From assembly GCA_017395275.1 (NCBI GenBank), contig JAFPVN010000328.1:1-13618 (forward strand): DNA of 13,618 bases, read 5' to 3'. Below the pieces are notes generated by a model. That model had not been told where the DNA came from, did not search any database, and saw only the letters and a list, made by a program, of their open reading frames with translations. Made by a program: the position numbers and the translations under genes. Below are positions 7,652-13,375 of this stretch, one piece after another. Position 1 is the first letter of the stretch. Each line of letters opens with the position of its first letter. The stretch is from Candidatus Methanomethylophilaceae archaeon. GTDB taxonomy: Archaea > Thermoplasmatota > Thermoplasmata > Methanomassiliicoccales > Methanomethylophilaceae.

Positions 7652-7706
7652 CCCCGGCTCTCAACGGGGCACATTGGGCAGGAATGCAGGACGGTGTAAT
7701 TAACCG
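7652..7706 (-). promoter_or_regulatory. Possible internal promoter and leader hairpin before ADH synthase copy A
   Basis: In the gap between the two ADH synthase genes, a TATA-like TTAATTAC (7703-7696) lies inside four-base inverted arms CGGT/ACCG (7692-7706). It would start a message near 7674. Just downstream, and only a few bases before the ribosome site, is a 5-bp GC hairpin (7652-7656 with 7665-7669, eight-base loop). Together these suggest an internal promoter with a leader structure; neither element is strong alone. Confidence 0.35.
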
Positions 7707-7749
7707 TTTAGTTGTGAACCTTCAATGCGTATCAGGGTCTGGGTCATCA

Positions 7750-8538
7750 TCAGAGGAACTTCGCGGCCTCTTCCACCGTGAATCCTTCCAGCACTATGCT
7801 GGAGATTGCCTTCATTATACCCTGCACGTTGGGGCTCTGGAAGACGTTCCTTCCGATGGACACTCCGTGTCCTCCCGCCTCTATGGAGTCGTGGACCATG
7901 TTGAGCACATCCATGTCCGTCTTCATCTTCGGCCCTCCCGCTATGACGACGGGTGCGAGGGCTCCCCTGCAGACCTCCCTGAAGGAGTCTATGTCGCCGG
8001 TGTAGCTGCATTTGACTATGTCAGCTCCCAGTTCGGCTGCGGCCCTTGCGCAGTGCGCTATCGCCTGGGGGTCGAAGGAATCCTTGATCAGAGGTCCGCG
8101 GGGGTACGCCATCACGATGAGGGGCATTCCCCACTCGTTGCACTTGCGGGATATCTCCCCGGCCTGTTCCAGCATCATGGGCTCGTCCTCCGCTCCGAAG
8201 TTGACGTGTATGGATACCGCATCCGCTCCGTACTTGATCGCCTCCTCCACGGTGGCGACCAGGACCTTGGTGTTCTTGGTGGGCGACAGGTCGGTGGATG
8301 CGGACAGGTGCATGATCAGACCGATGTCCTTCCCCGACTGGCGGTGTCCGTAGCCTATCAGGCCCTTGTGCATGAGCACGGCGGTCGCGCCGCCGTCGAC
8401 TATCCCCGCCACGGTCTCCTTCATATCGATCAGACCGGCCACCGGCCCTACGGACACGCCGTGGTCCATGGGCACGATGACCGCGTTGCCGGTCTTCCTG
8501 TCCATGATCCTTTCCATACGGATTCCTTTTCCGAACAT
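7750..8538 (-). CDS. aroA': ADH synthase paralogue, copy B (ADH or DKFP synthase)
   Basis: Second class I aldolase-fold enzyme of the ADH synthase family, 262 residues, the same length as copy A. Asp25 (PMDHG), Tyr145 (MAYPRG) and Lys176 (KCSYTGD) are all kept, so it should form a Schiff base and is not a dead copy. Differences from copy A cluster between residues 34 and 90 (for example 44-48, 62-65, 85-90); after residue 155 only four conservative changes occur. The start at 8538 (MFGKG) is preferred over an ATG two codons earlier because it gives six-base spacing from GGAGAG and matches copy A. It may duplicate ADH synthesis, or make the DKFP precursor from methylglyoxal and a sugar phosphate, as a homologue does in Methanocaldococcus. 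The sequence alone cannot decide. Confidence 0.88.
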   Translation of the reverse strand: MFGKGIRMERIMDRKTGNAVIVPMDHGVSVGPVAGLIDMKETVAGIVDGGATAVLMHKGLIGYGHRQSGKDIGLIMHLSASTDLSPTKNTKVLVATVEEAIKYGADAVSIHVNFGAEDEPMMLEQAGEISRKCNEWGMPLIVMAYPRGPLIKDSFDPQAIAHCARAAAELGADIVKCSYTGDIDSFREVCRGALAPVVIAGGPKMKTDMDVLNMVHDSIEAGGHGVSIGRNVFQSPNVQGIMKAISSIVLEGFTVEEAAKFL

Positions 8539-8575
8539 TTCCATCTCTCCTTTTTCGAGTCGTTGTTTTTTAGTG

Positions 8576-9601
8576 TCATTCGCTGAAATAGTTTCTTCCT
8601 TTCTGCATGAGTTCCACGAACTTCGAGGGATCGTCGCTGAGGGACGCCTCCCTGAGGTCCTTCACGGCCTTGGAGAACAGCCTCCACATCTCGTCCCTGT
8701 TGTCGTTGAGGTGCTGTATCTCGTAGTACAGCAGCGGATCCTCCAACGCCACCGAGGCGTTGGTGTCCATGTTCTTCCTGAACGTGGTTGACGCGACGGT
8801 CTGCATGTCGCTGAACGTTATGCCGCTCCTCTCCAGCACGGTGAAGAACGCGATGTTGACCGCATGGCTCAGGCCGAGGACGTAGGACATGTACTCGTCG
8901 TGCTGCTCTATCTCCATGGTCCTGATGTTCCCCCCGCGTCCCGCGAACAGTCCGGTGACCTCCTTCACGGCATCGCCGTTCCCGCAGTCGCAGACTATCA
9001 GGTTCCTTCCCGACAGGGATCTGGCCGAGGGTCCGAACATGGGGTGTATGGAGCATACCTTCCTCCTTCCGGACATCTCCCTGAGGATGTCCACCACGGT
9101 GCTCTTGAGGGAGGTGAGGTCGAAGATCAGGGCATCGTCCCTGCATATCCCGTCCAGTTCCCTGATGACGGATGCCGTCGCGTGGATGGGCACGGATACG
9201 ACGACGATGTCCGCATCGGCGCAGTCCTTCATCGTCCTGCCGTTGCCCGAGGCGGGATCGATCACGACGATCGAGTGCCCGGAGGCGGACAGGAAGTCGC
9301 TGGTCCATTTCCCCATCTTACCCGCTCCGCCGACCACGGCCACCCTCTTGGGGTCCTGTGCCTTCACGGGGGGAAGGGATATGGCGGCCTGCTCGTTGAA
9401 CGCTTTGGCGATCGACATGCAGACCGCCTCGTCCATCCCGGATTCGGATGCTATGCGCGCGAAGTCGGATGCGTCGGACTCGCCCAGCTGCCTGAGGCTG
9501 TCGGCATCCATCCCGGAGGCAATCTCGTTGCGTTCCCTGATGAGCCTGATGATCTCCGCGTCCTTGCGGCGTATCTCCTCTGCGAGTCTGTCGTTGTCCA
9601 T
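8576..9601 (-). CDS. tyrA: Prephenate dehydrogenase with N-terminal chorismate mutase-like domain
   Basis: Makes 4-hydroxyphenylpyruvate, the tyrosine precursor, from prephenate with NAD(P)+; 341 residues, first gene of the operon. The arrangement resembles the E. coli T-protein. Residues 1-75 look like an AroQ-type helical domain (DRLAEEIRRKDAEIIRLIRE). Residues 86-341 are the dehydrogenase: VAVVGGAGKMGKW (87-99), VSVPIHATASV (136-146), DLTSLKST, IHPMFGPSARSL with catalytic His186, QHDEYMSYVLGLSHA and EDPLLYYEI (287-295). The start ATG at 9601 follows GGTGA by four bases. No ACT regulatory domain is present. Odd: the mutase-like part is about 15 residues shorter than usual, and the positions of the first conserved Arg and of the central Lys appear lost. 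It may therefore be inactive or regulatory, with chorismate mutase encoded elsewhere. Confidence 0.92.
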   Translation of the reverse strand: MDNDRLAEEIRRKDAEIIRLIRERNEIASGMDADSLRQLGESDASDFARIASESGMDEAVCMSIAKAFNEQAAISLPPVKAQDPKRVAVVGGAGKMGKWTSDFLSASGHSIVVIDPASGNGRTMKDCADADIVVVSVPIHATASVIRELDGICRDDALIFDLTSLKSTVVDILREMSGRRKVCSIHPMFGPSARSLSGRNLIVCDCGNGDAVKEVTGLFAGRGGNIRTMEIEQHDEYMSYVLGLSHAVNIAFFTVLERSGITFSDMQTVASTTFRKNMDTNASVALEDPLLYYEIQHLNDNRDEMWRLFSKAVKDLREASLSDDPSKFVELMQKGRNYFSE

Positions 9602-9610
9602 CTGTTCACC

Positions 9611-9627
9611 GTGCTACGTGTTAGCAC
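9611..9627. promoter_or_regulatory. Inverted repeat in the tyrA operon leader, likely operator or leader hairpin
   Basis: GTGCTA and TAGCAC form perfect six-base arms around a five-base spacer. The element touches the GGTGA ribosome site of tyrA (9606-9610) and overlaps the start of transcription predicted from the TATA box at 9645-9657. In DNA it could be a repressor operator; in RNA it would be a hairpin at the extreme 5' end of the operon message. Confidence 0.5.
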
Positions 9628-9644
9628 GGCACACTATAACGACC

Positions 9645-9657
9645 CCGTATATAACGG
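9645..9657. promoter_or_regulatory. TATA box of the aromatic operon, possibly shared with the divergent HD gene
   Basis: CCGTATATAACGG carries an ATATA core inside four-base inverted arms, so it reads as a TATA box on both strands. On the minus strand it predicts a start near 9625, 24 bases before tyrA. On the plus strand it predicts one near 9677, before the HD-domain gene. A second minus-strand candidate, GTTATAGTG at 9640-9632, is weaker. Confidence 0.55.
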
Positions 9658-9701
9658 TGTCGATGCTTCGTTTTTTTAGTCAGGTAAGCTATGTACCTCC
9701 C

Positions 9702-10343
9702 ATGGTCAGCGAATCGGTGTTCGATGCGGCGAAGGATTACATCAGGGATCTGTTCGAAGGGGACGGGAGCGGCCACGATTACTTCCACTCCGTCAGGGTG
9801 CACGACGTCGCGGTCACCATACAGGCGACGGAGGGAGGGGATCTTGACGTCATAAGGCTCGCCGCCCTGCTCCACGATGCCGACGACCGCAAGCTGTTCG
9901 ATTCCGCCGATCATGACAACGCCCGCCGCTTCATGGACGACAACGGGATCTCGGACGATGTGCAGGAGAGGGTCGTGCACGTGATCTCGCAGATATCCTT
10001 CAAGGGAAAGGACTCCGTCGTCCCAGATTCACTGGAAGGGAAGATAGTGCAGGACGCCGACCGTCTCGACGCCATAGGCGCCATTGGCATCGGCAGAGCG
10101 TTCGCATACGGGGGCAGCAGGTCCCGCCCGATGCACGTGCCGGGACAGGGATTCCTCGAGGACATGGACGCCGAGACCTATTACAGCCACGAGAACACCA
10201 CGATCAACCACTTCTACGAGAAGCTCCTGCTCCTGAAAGACATGATGAACACGCCCGCCGCCAGGGACATGGCGGAGGGCAGGCACAGATTCATGGAGTC
10301 GTTCTTGGAGGAATTCTATGCGGAATGGGACGGACAGCGCTGA
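9702..10343 (+). CDS. HD-domain phosphohydrolase (YedJ/YpgQ-like)
   Basis: A 213-residue metal-dependent phosphohydrolase of the HD superfamily. Visible metal ligands are GHDYFHSVRV with His29, LLHDADD with His58-Asp59, and QDADRLDAIGAIGIGRAF (117-134), the block typical of the YedJ/YpgQ subgroup. Bacillus YpgQ is a nucleotide pyrophosphohydrolase; whether this one acts on nucleotides is inference. The frame is open far upstream over antisense tyrA, but homology begins at the ATG at 9702. No purine-rich ribosome site precedes it; a T-rich TATA-like stretch at 9671-9678 lies about 27 bases upstream, so it may be leaderless. The alternative is the shared TATA box at 9645-9657 with a 25-base leader. 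It is divergent from the aromatic operon, with no obvious functional tie. Confidence 0.82.
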   Translation: MVSESVFDAAKDYIRDLFEGDGSGHDYFHSVRVHDVAVTIQATEGGDLDVIRLAALLHDADDRKLFDSADHDNARRFMDDNGISDDVQERVVHVISQISFKGKDSVVPDSLEGKIVQDADRLDAIGAIGIGRAFAYGGSRSRPMHVPGQGFLEDMDAETYYSHENTTINHFYEKLLLLKDMMNTPAARDMAEGRHRFMESFLEEFYAEWDGQR

Positions 10344-10383
10344 TTCCGGAACGACCTTTTAAAAACTCAGAATCCACAATAAC

Positions 10384-10391
10384 GATTATAA
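10384..10391 (+). promoter_or_regulatory. TATA box for the ferredoxin-nitroreductase gene
   Basis: ATTATAAC is centred about 25 bases before the ATG at 10413, the distance from box to transcription start in archaea, and no ribosome site is present. This predicts a leaderless message. A second AT-rich element, TTTTAAAAA at 10356-10364, could give a start about 28 bases further upstream. Confidence 0.5.
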
Positions 10392-10412
10392 CCCAGTTAT
10401 GTGTTATTTTTA

Positions 10413-11219
10413 ATGATGCCACACCTCATAATCAACAAGGACAGGTGCATCGGATGCGGCCTCTGTGCGTCGGTCTGCGTCCGCGACGCCATCGTCATCA
10501 AGGATTGGAAGGCCACGGAGAACCCGGACAACGTGCTCGGGTGCATGGACTGCGGCCACTGCATGGCAATCTGTCCCAACGACGGCATCAGGCTCACGCG
10601 CTACATGGACCAGAAGGATGTGTCGGTCCCGTACGGCAACAAGCCCGTGCTCACATACGACACGTTCATCCGCTTCCTCAGCCAGCACCGCACCATGAGG
10701 TGGATGCAGGATCCCCCGGTCACACAGGAGGAGTTCGACAAGATCTTCGCCGCGGTGCACTATTCCCCTTCCACGATGAACGCCCAGGCGGTGAGGTTCG
10801 TCGTGCTTGACAAGGACCTCGACGCGTTCCTCAGGCACATCGCCAAGATACTGGAGCCGCTGGCATCCGAGTATCCCAGGATAAAGCAGTTCATCGAGTA
10901 CATGGACGATCCCACGAAGTACGACTACAACCCGTTCCTCTGGACAGGGAAGCAGGTCATCCTGGCGTTCTCCAAGCGCCGTGCGGATGCGTTCATAGCG
11001 ATGTCCCGTGCGGAGATGGCGGCGTCCACCCTCGGACTGGGAGGGTTCTATTCGCTGTGGATGGCCAAGGCCGAGAGGCAGGACCACGAGGAACTGATGA
11101 AGTTCTTCCCCGAGATCCCGTTCGATTACAGGATGAACGTCGTGTACGTGATCGGACGTCCGAAGGTCAGGTTCCTGCGCACCATACCCCGTCTAGATAC
11201 CAAGGTCACGATGCGCTGA
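10413..11219 (+). CDS. 2x[4Fe-4S] ferredoxin - nitroreductase fusion
   Basis: Flavin oxidoreductase with its own electron-input module, 268 residues, cytosolic. The N terminus is a bacterial-type ferredoxin: CIGCGLCASVC (Cys 12, 15, 18, 22) and CMDCGHCMAICP (Cys 44, 47, 50, 54), each a C-x2-C-x2-C-x3-C set for one cubane cluster. From about residue 80 follows a nitroreductase domain with RFLSQHRTMRWM, HYSPSTMNAQAVRFVV (the FMN-contacting 'aPSxxNxQ' region) and a C-terminal VVYVIGRPK. Such fusions are common in strict anaerobes and methanogens; substrates are mostly unknown. The start at 10413 (ATGATG) is chosen from the TATA spacing and from homology starting at the first cluster; an in-frame GTG at 10401 is possible. 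It is convergent with a second nitroreductase, 24 bases away. Confidence 0.9.
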   Translation: MMPHLIINKDRCIGCGLCASVCVRDAIVIKDWKATENPDNVLGCMDCGHCMAICPNDGIRLTRYMDQKDVSVPYGNKPVLTYDTFIRFLSQHRTMRWMQDPPVTQEEFDKIFAAVHYSPSTMNAQAVRFVVLDKDLDAFLRHIAKILEPLASEYPRIKQFIEYMDDPTKYDYNPFLWTGKQVILAFSKRRADAFIAMSRAEMAASTLGLGGFYSLWMAKAERQDHEELMKFFPEIPFDYRMNVVYVIGRPKVRFLRTIPRLDTKVTMR

Positions 11220-11226
11220 ACCGCAT

Positions 11227-11245
11227 GTGCCAGATATGATTTTTT
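11227..11245 (+). terminator. T-tract terminator of the ferredoxin-nitroreductase gene
   Basis: Six T (11240-11245) follow the stop codon by 20 bases, preceded by GTGCCAGATATGA. A T run alone can end transcription in archaea. No convincing stem precedes it. The run overlaps the 3' end of the convergent nitroreductase. Confidence 0.4.
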
Positions 11246-11765
11246 AGATGTATTTCACCATTTCTTCGATGGGGATGTTCTCCGCGTGTTTAGGTCCGGG
11301 GACCGAGTCGTCCGCGGGATATCCTATGGGCATCATGGCCTCGGGCACCAGGTTGTCCGGGAGGTCGAACTCCCTGATCACGTCGTTCCTGTCGAATCCG
11401 CGCACCCAGCAGGTACCGAGTCCCTCGGCGAAGGCCTCGAGCATCATCTGGGTGACGGCGATGGTGGCATCCACCGTGCCCATGTACTGACCGTCCTTCA
11501 TGACGAACGCCTTGTCCTTATCGGAACAGACGAGCAGTATCGTCGGTGCGCCGAAGGTGAAGCGCGTGACGTTCCTTGCCTTCTCCAGCGCCTCGGGGCT
11601 CTGCAGCACGAAGACCCTCTGCGGCTGCATGTTGACCGCGGTGGGCGCCACCTGTCCGGCCCTGAGCACCTTGTCCATCTTCTCCTTCTCTATGAGCCTG
11701 TCCGAGTACTTCCTCACGGAGTACCTCTGCTCAGCCATCTCGAGGAAATCCCTGTATCCGTTCAT
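11244..11765 (-). CDS. Nitroreductase family FMN protein
   Basis: Stand-alone nitroreductase of 173 residues, normally a homodimer binding FMN between subunits. RYSVRKY (14-20) is the N-terminal FMN phosphate-binding motif, and APTAVNMQPQRVFVL (40-54) supplies the Asn and Gln that contact the flavin. GLGTCWVRGF near residue 130 and the IGYP segment complete the fold. The ATG at 11765 is chosen because a TATA-like CTTATAG is centred 24 bases upstream, giving a leaderless message. An earlier ATG at 11813 would add 16 residues reaching past that box. The substrate is unknown. It is the only gene in the window that stops with TAA. It is not obviously paralogous to the nearby ferredoxin fusion beyond the shared domain. 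Confidence 0.87.
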   Translation of the reverse strand: MNGYRDFLEMAEQRYSVRKYSDRLIEKEKMDKVLRAGQVAPTAVNMQPQRVFVLQSPEALEKARNVTRFTFGAPTILLVCSDKDKAFVMKDGQYMGTVDATIAVTQMMLEAFAEGLGTCWVRGFDRNDVIREFDLPDNLVPEAMMPIGYPADDSVPGPKHAENIPIEEMVKYI

Positions 11766-11785
11766 GCCCCCGAACCGCTTTGAAT

Positions 11786-11792
11786 CTATAAG
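11786..11792 (-). promoter_or_regulatory. TATA box for the stand-alone nitroreductase
   Basis: CTTATAG on the minus strand is centred at 11789, 24 bases before the ATG at 11765, with no purine-rich ribosome site in between apart from a G run next to the ATG. It fits a leaderless transcript. Confidence 0.45.
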
Positions 11793-11815
11793 AAAAACAC
11801 AGGTTCGGGTCACAC

Positions 11816-11824
11816 TTATCTATC
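11816..11824 (+). promoter_or_regulatory. TATA-like element for the SPFH-NfeD pair
   Basis: TTATCTATC lies about 24 bases before the GGTGAT ribosome site (11844-11849) of the SPFH gene, in the 87-base divergent gap. The fit to consensus is only moderate, and it would leave almost no leader ahead of the ribosome site. Confidence 0.3.
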
Positions 11825-11852
11825 TGTAAGGACATACCGTGCCGGTGATAAG

Positions 11853-12929
11853 ATGGGAGTAGGTGTGGTAATCCTTGCACTGTTCTTCGTGTTCGTCATA
11901 ATCATATTCGCAACCAGCGGGATCAAGATCGTCCAGCCGTACGAGCAGGCGATCTACATGAGACTGGGAAAGTTCGTCCGCGTCCTGGATCAGGGTCTCA
12001 ACATCGTGACGCCGCTGATCAACCAGGTCGTCAAGATAGACCTCCGTACCGAGGTCATGGACGTACCGAAGCAGGAGGTCATCACCAAGGACAACTCCCC
12101 GGTGAACGTGGATGCGGTCATCTACATCAAGGTCACCGATCCGAAGAACGCGTTCTTCGAGGTCACCAACTACCGCCTCGCCACCGTCAACCTCGCGCAG
12201 ACCACACTCCGTTCGGTCATCGGACAGATGGAGCTGGACGAGATCCTGTCCTCGAGGGAGAACATCAACATCCAGCTCAGGGACACCCTCGACGAGTCCA
12301 CCGACAAGTGGGGGGTCAGGGTCGAGACCGTGGAGATCAAGGAGGTCGACCCCGCACCCAAGGTCAAGCAGTCGATGGAGGAGCAGACCTCCGCCGAGAG
12401 GCTGAGGCGTGCAGCCATCCTCCAGGCCGACGGTCTGAAGAGGTCCGCCATCATGGAGGCCGAGGGAAGGAAGAAGTCCAAGGTCCTGGAGGCCGAAGGA
12501 AACAGGCAGTCCATGATCCTCGAGGCCGAGGGTAAGAGGCTCGCCACCATACTGGAGGCACAGGGAGAGGCGCAGAAGCTGCGCATCATGTCCGTGGGAG
12601 CCGCAGCCATGGATTCGAAGGCTCTAGCCATCATGTCTATGGACACGCTGAAGGCCGTCAGCGACGGTCAGGCGTCCAAGATCTACATGCCCATGGAGGT
12701 CACCAAGCTGATGGATGGCATCTCGGATTACCTGGGCGCCACCAGGAACGTGGCCGACCGCGAGGTGTCCGATGTGGATGCCATCAAGGAGGCGGTGGGA
12801 GATCCCGACGACATACTCGGACCCATCCCCACCCAGGAAGAGATCAAGGAGAAGAACGAGGCCTGCCAGAGGGAGGCCGAGAAGGAGATCGGGGAGGATT
12901 CCGAGATCCCCGACGACATAAAGGTCTGA
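11853..12929 (+). CDS. SPFH / band 7 (stomatin-paraslipin-like) membrane protein
   Basis: Membrane scaffold protein of the prohibitin-stomatin-HflK/C superfamily, 358 residues; members form large rings that organise membrane microdomains and associate with NfeD proteins or proteases. One N-terminal membrane anchor spans residues 3-20. The band-7 domain follows (about 23-180) with QPYEQAIYMRLGKFVRVLDQ (28-47), NIVTPLINQVVKIDLR and VITKDNSPVNVDAVIYI. Residues 180-243 are a coiled coil built from five 11-residue repeats. The C-terminal 60 residues are acidic and rich in Glu and Asp, an unusual tail for the short family members. The start at 11853 follows GGTGAT with a three-base gap. Its stop is two bases before the NfeD-like gene, the classic 'stomatin operon partner' pairing, so the two are surely co-transcribed. 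Confidence 0.92.
   Translation: MGVGVVILALFFVFVIIIFATSGIKIVQPYEQAIYMRLGKFVRVLDQGLNIVTPLINQVVKIDLRTEVMDVPKQEVITKDNSPVNVDAVIYIKVTDPKNAFFEVTNYRLATVNLAQTTLRSVIGQMELDEILSSRENINIQLRDTLDESTDKWGVRVETVEIKEVDPAPKVKQSMEEQTSAERLRRAAILQADGLKRSAIMEAEGRKKSKVLEAEGNRQSMILEAEGKRLATILEAQGEAQKLRIMSVGAAAMDSKALAIMSMDTLKAVSDGQASKIYMPMEVTKLMDGISDYLGATRNVADREVSDVDAIKEAVGDPDDILGPIPTQEEIKEKNEACQREAEKEIGEDSEIPDDIKV
12417..12581 (+). repeat. Five 33-base units coding 11-residue coiled-coil repeats
   Basis: Residues 189-243 of the SPFH protein divide into five units of exactly 11: ILQADGLKRSA, IMEAEGRKKSK, VLEAEGNRQSM, ILEAEGKRLAT, ILEAQGEAQKL. The pattern [IV]-[LM]-x-A-[ED]-G-x-[KR] is a hendecad, suited to the right-handed helices of SPFH rings. 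DNA identity between units is partial, so this is an old protein repeat rather than an unstable DNA repeat. Confidence 0.85.
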
Positions 12930-12931
12930 AC

Positions 12932-13375
12932 ATGGATCCGCTGATAGTCTCGATACTGCTGATAATAGTCGGCGCCGCGCTGGTCATCACCGAGGCCAAC
13001 ATCCCCGGAGGATACCTCATCATCCCCGGATTGGATCTGCTGGTGATAGGCATCTACGGATGCATATTCCCCGACCTGCTGTTCACCTGGTACACCGTGG
13101 CGATAGCCATAGTGCTCACCATACCGGTGATCATCGGCACCATCTACCTGTACAAGCGTCTGGGAGGCTCCGTGCCCCCGTCCACCACCGTGGCGGGATC
13201 CCTCGTGGGAAGGGACGGCGTCGTGGTCATCGAGACCAACCCCGACAACCTCAAGGGCAAGGTCAAGATCGGTTCCGACACATGGAGCGCCGATTCCGAC
13301 GAGGTCATCCCGGTTGGCACCGAGGTGACCGTGGTCGCCAGCGAAGGCGTCCACGTGCACGTCGCGAAGAAGTGA
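12932..13375 (+). CDS. nfeD: NfeD-like membrane protein, short form
   Basis: Partner protein of the SPFH gene just upstream, 147 residues. Three membrane spans are predicted by eye at about residues 3-21, 26-46 and 52-74; residues 88-147 form the soluble OB-fold domain (SLVGRDGVVVIETNPDNLKG, then an IPVGTEVTVVASEGVHVHV ending). This is the short NfeD class without the N-terminal ClpP-like serine protease. In other prokaryotes such proteins bind or modulate the SPFH ring; the exact role is unknown. An AAGGT sequence seven bases upstream and the two-base gap to the upstream stop support the ATG at 12932. The stop is directly abutted by the stop of the convergent LysR-type gene. Confidence 0.88.
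   Translation: MDPLIVSILLIIVGAALVITEANIPGGYLIIPGLDLLVIGIYGCIFPDLLFTWYTVAIAIVLTIPVIIGTIYLYKRLGGSVPPSTTVAGSLVGRDGVVVIETNPDNLKGKVKIGSDTWSADSDEVIPVGTEVTVVASEGVHVHVAKK

Larger units (their letters stand above)
6847..8538 (-). repeat. Tandem gene duplication of ADH synthase
   Basis: Two directly repeated 789-base genes (6847-7635 and 7750-8538) have equal length and, by eye, 234 of 262 residues in common (about 89%). Many third-position changes separate the DNA copies, so the duplication is not fresh and both copies are under selection. No insertion sequence or flanking repeat that would explain the duplication is visible. Confidence 0.9.
1410..9601 (-). other. Eight-gene aromatic amino acid (shikimate) operon
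   Basis: Eight genes in a row on the minus strand make chorismate and then the tyrosine precursor: tyrA, two ADH synthases, DHQ synthase II, aroD-aroE fusion, shikimate kinase, aroA and aroC. Spacings from 5' to 3' are 36 bases (tyrA to copy B), 114 (B to A), 11, 2, a 4-base ATGA overlap, and two 1-base TGATG overlaps. The last five junctions therefore look translationally coupled. The single clear TATA box upstream lies at 9645-9657; an additional weak one may exist in the 114-base gap. Co-transcription is inferred from spacing and function. Confidence 0.85.

Noticed and set aside
6847..8538. Tandem repeat as a mobile element or assembly artefact
   Set aside because: The copies differ at many synonymous sites and about 28 residues, each has its own ribosome site, and the gap is unique sequence; it is a real gene duplication.
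7558..8586. Long plus-strand open frame antisense to both ADH synthases (also similar ones at 4818-6152 and 5861-6823)
   Set aside because: GC-rich third positions keep antisense frames open; the translations are His-, Gly- and Arg-rich with no domain, and the minus-strand genes are unambiguous.
8889..9701. Plus-strand extension of the HD protein frame across tyrA
   Set aside because: It is antisense to a well-supported tyrA; HD homology starts only at the ATG at 9702.
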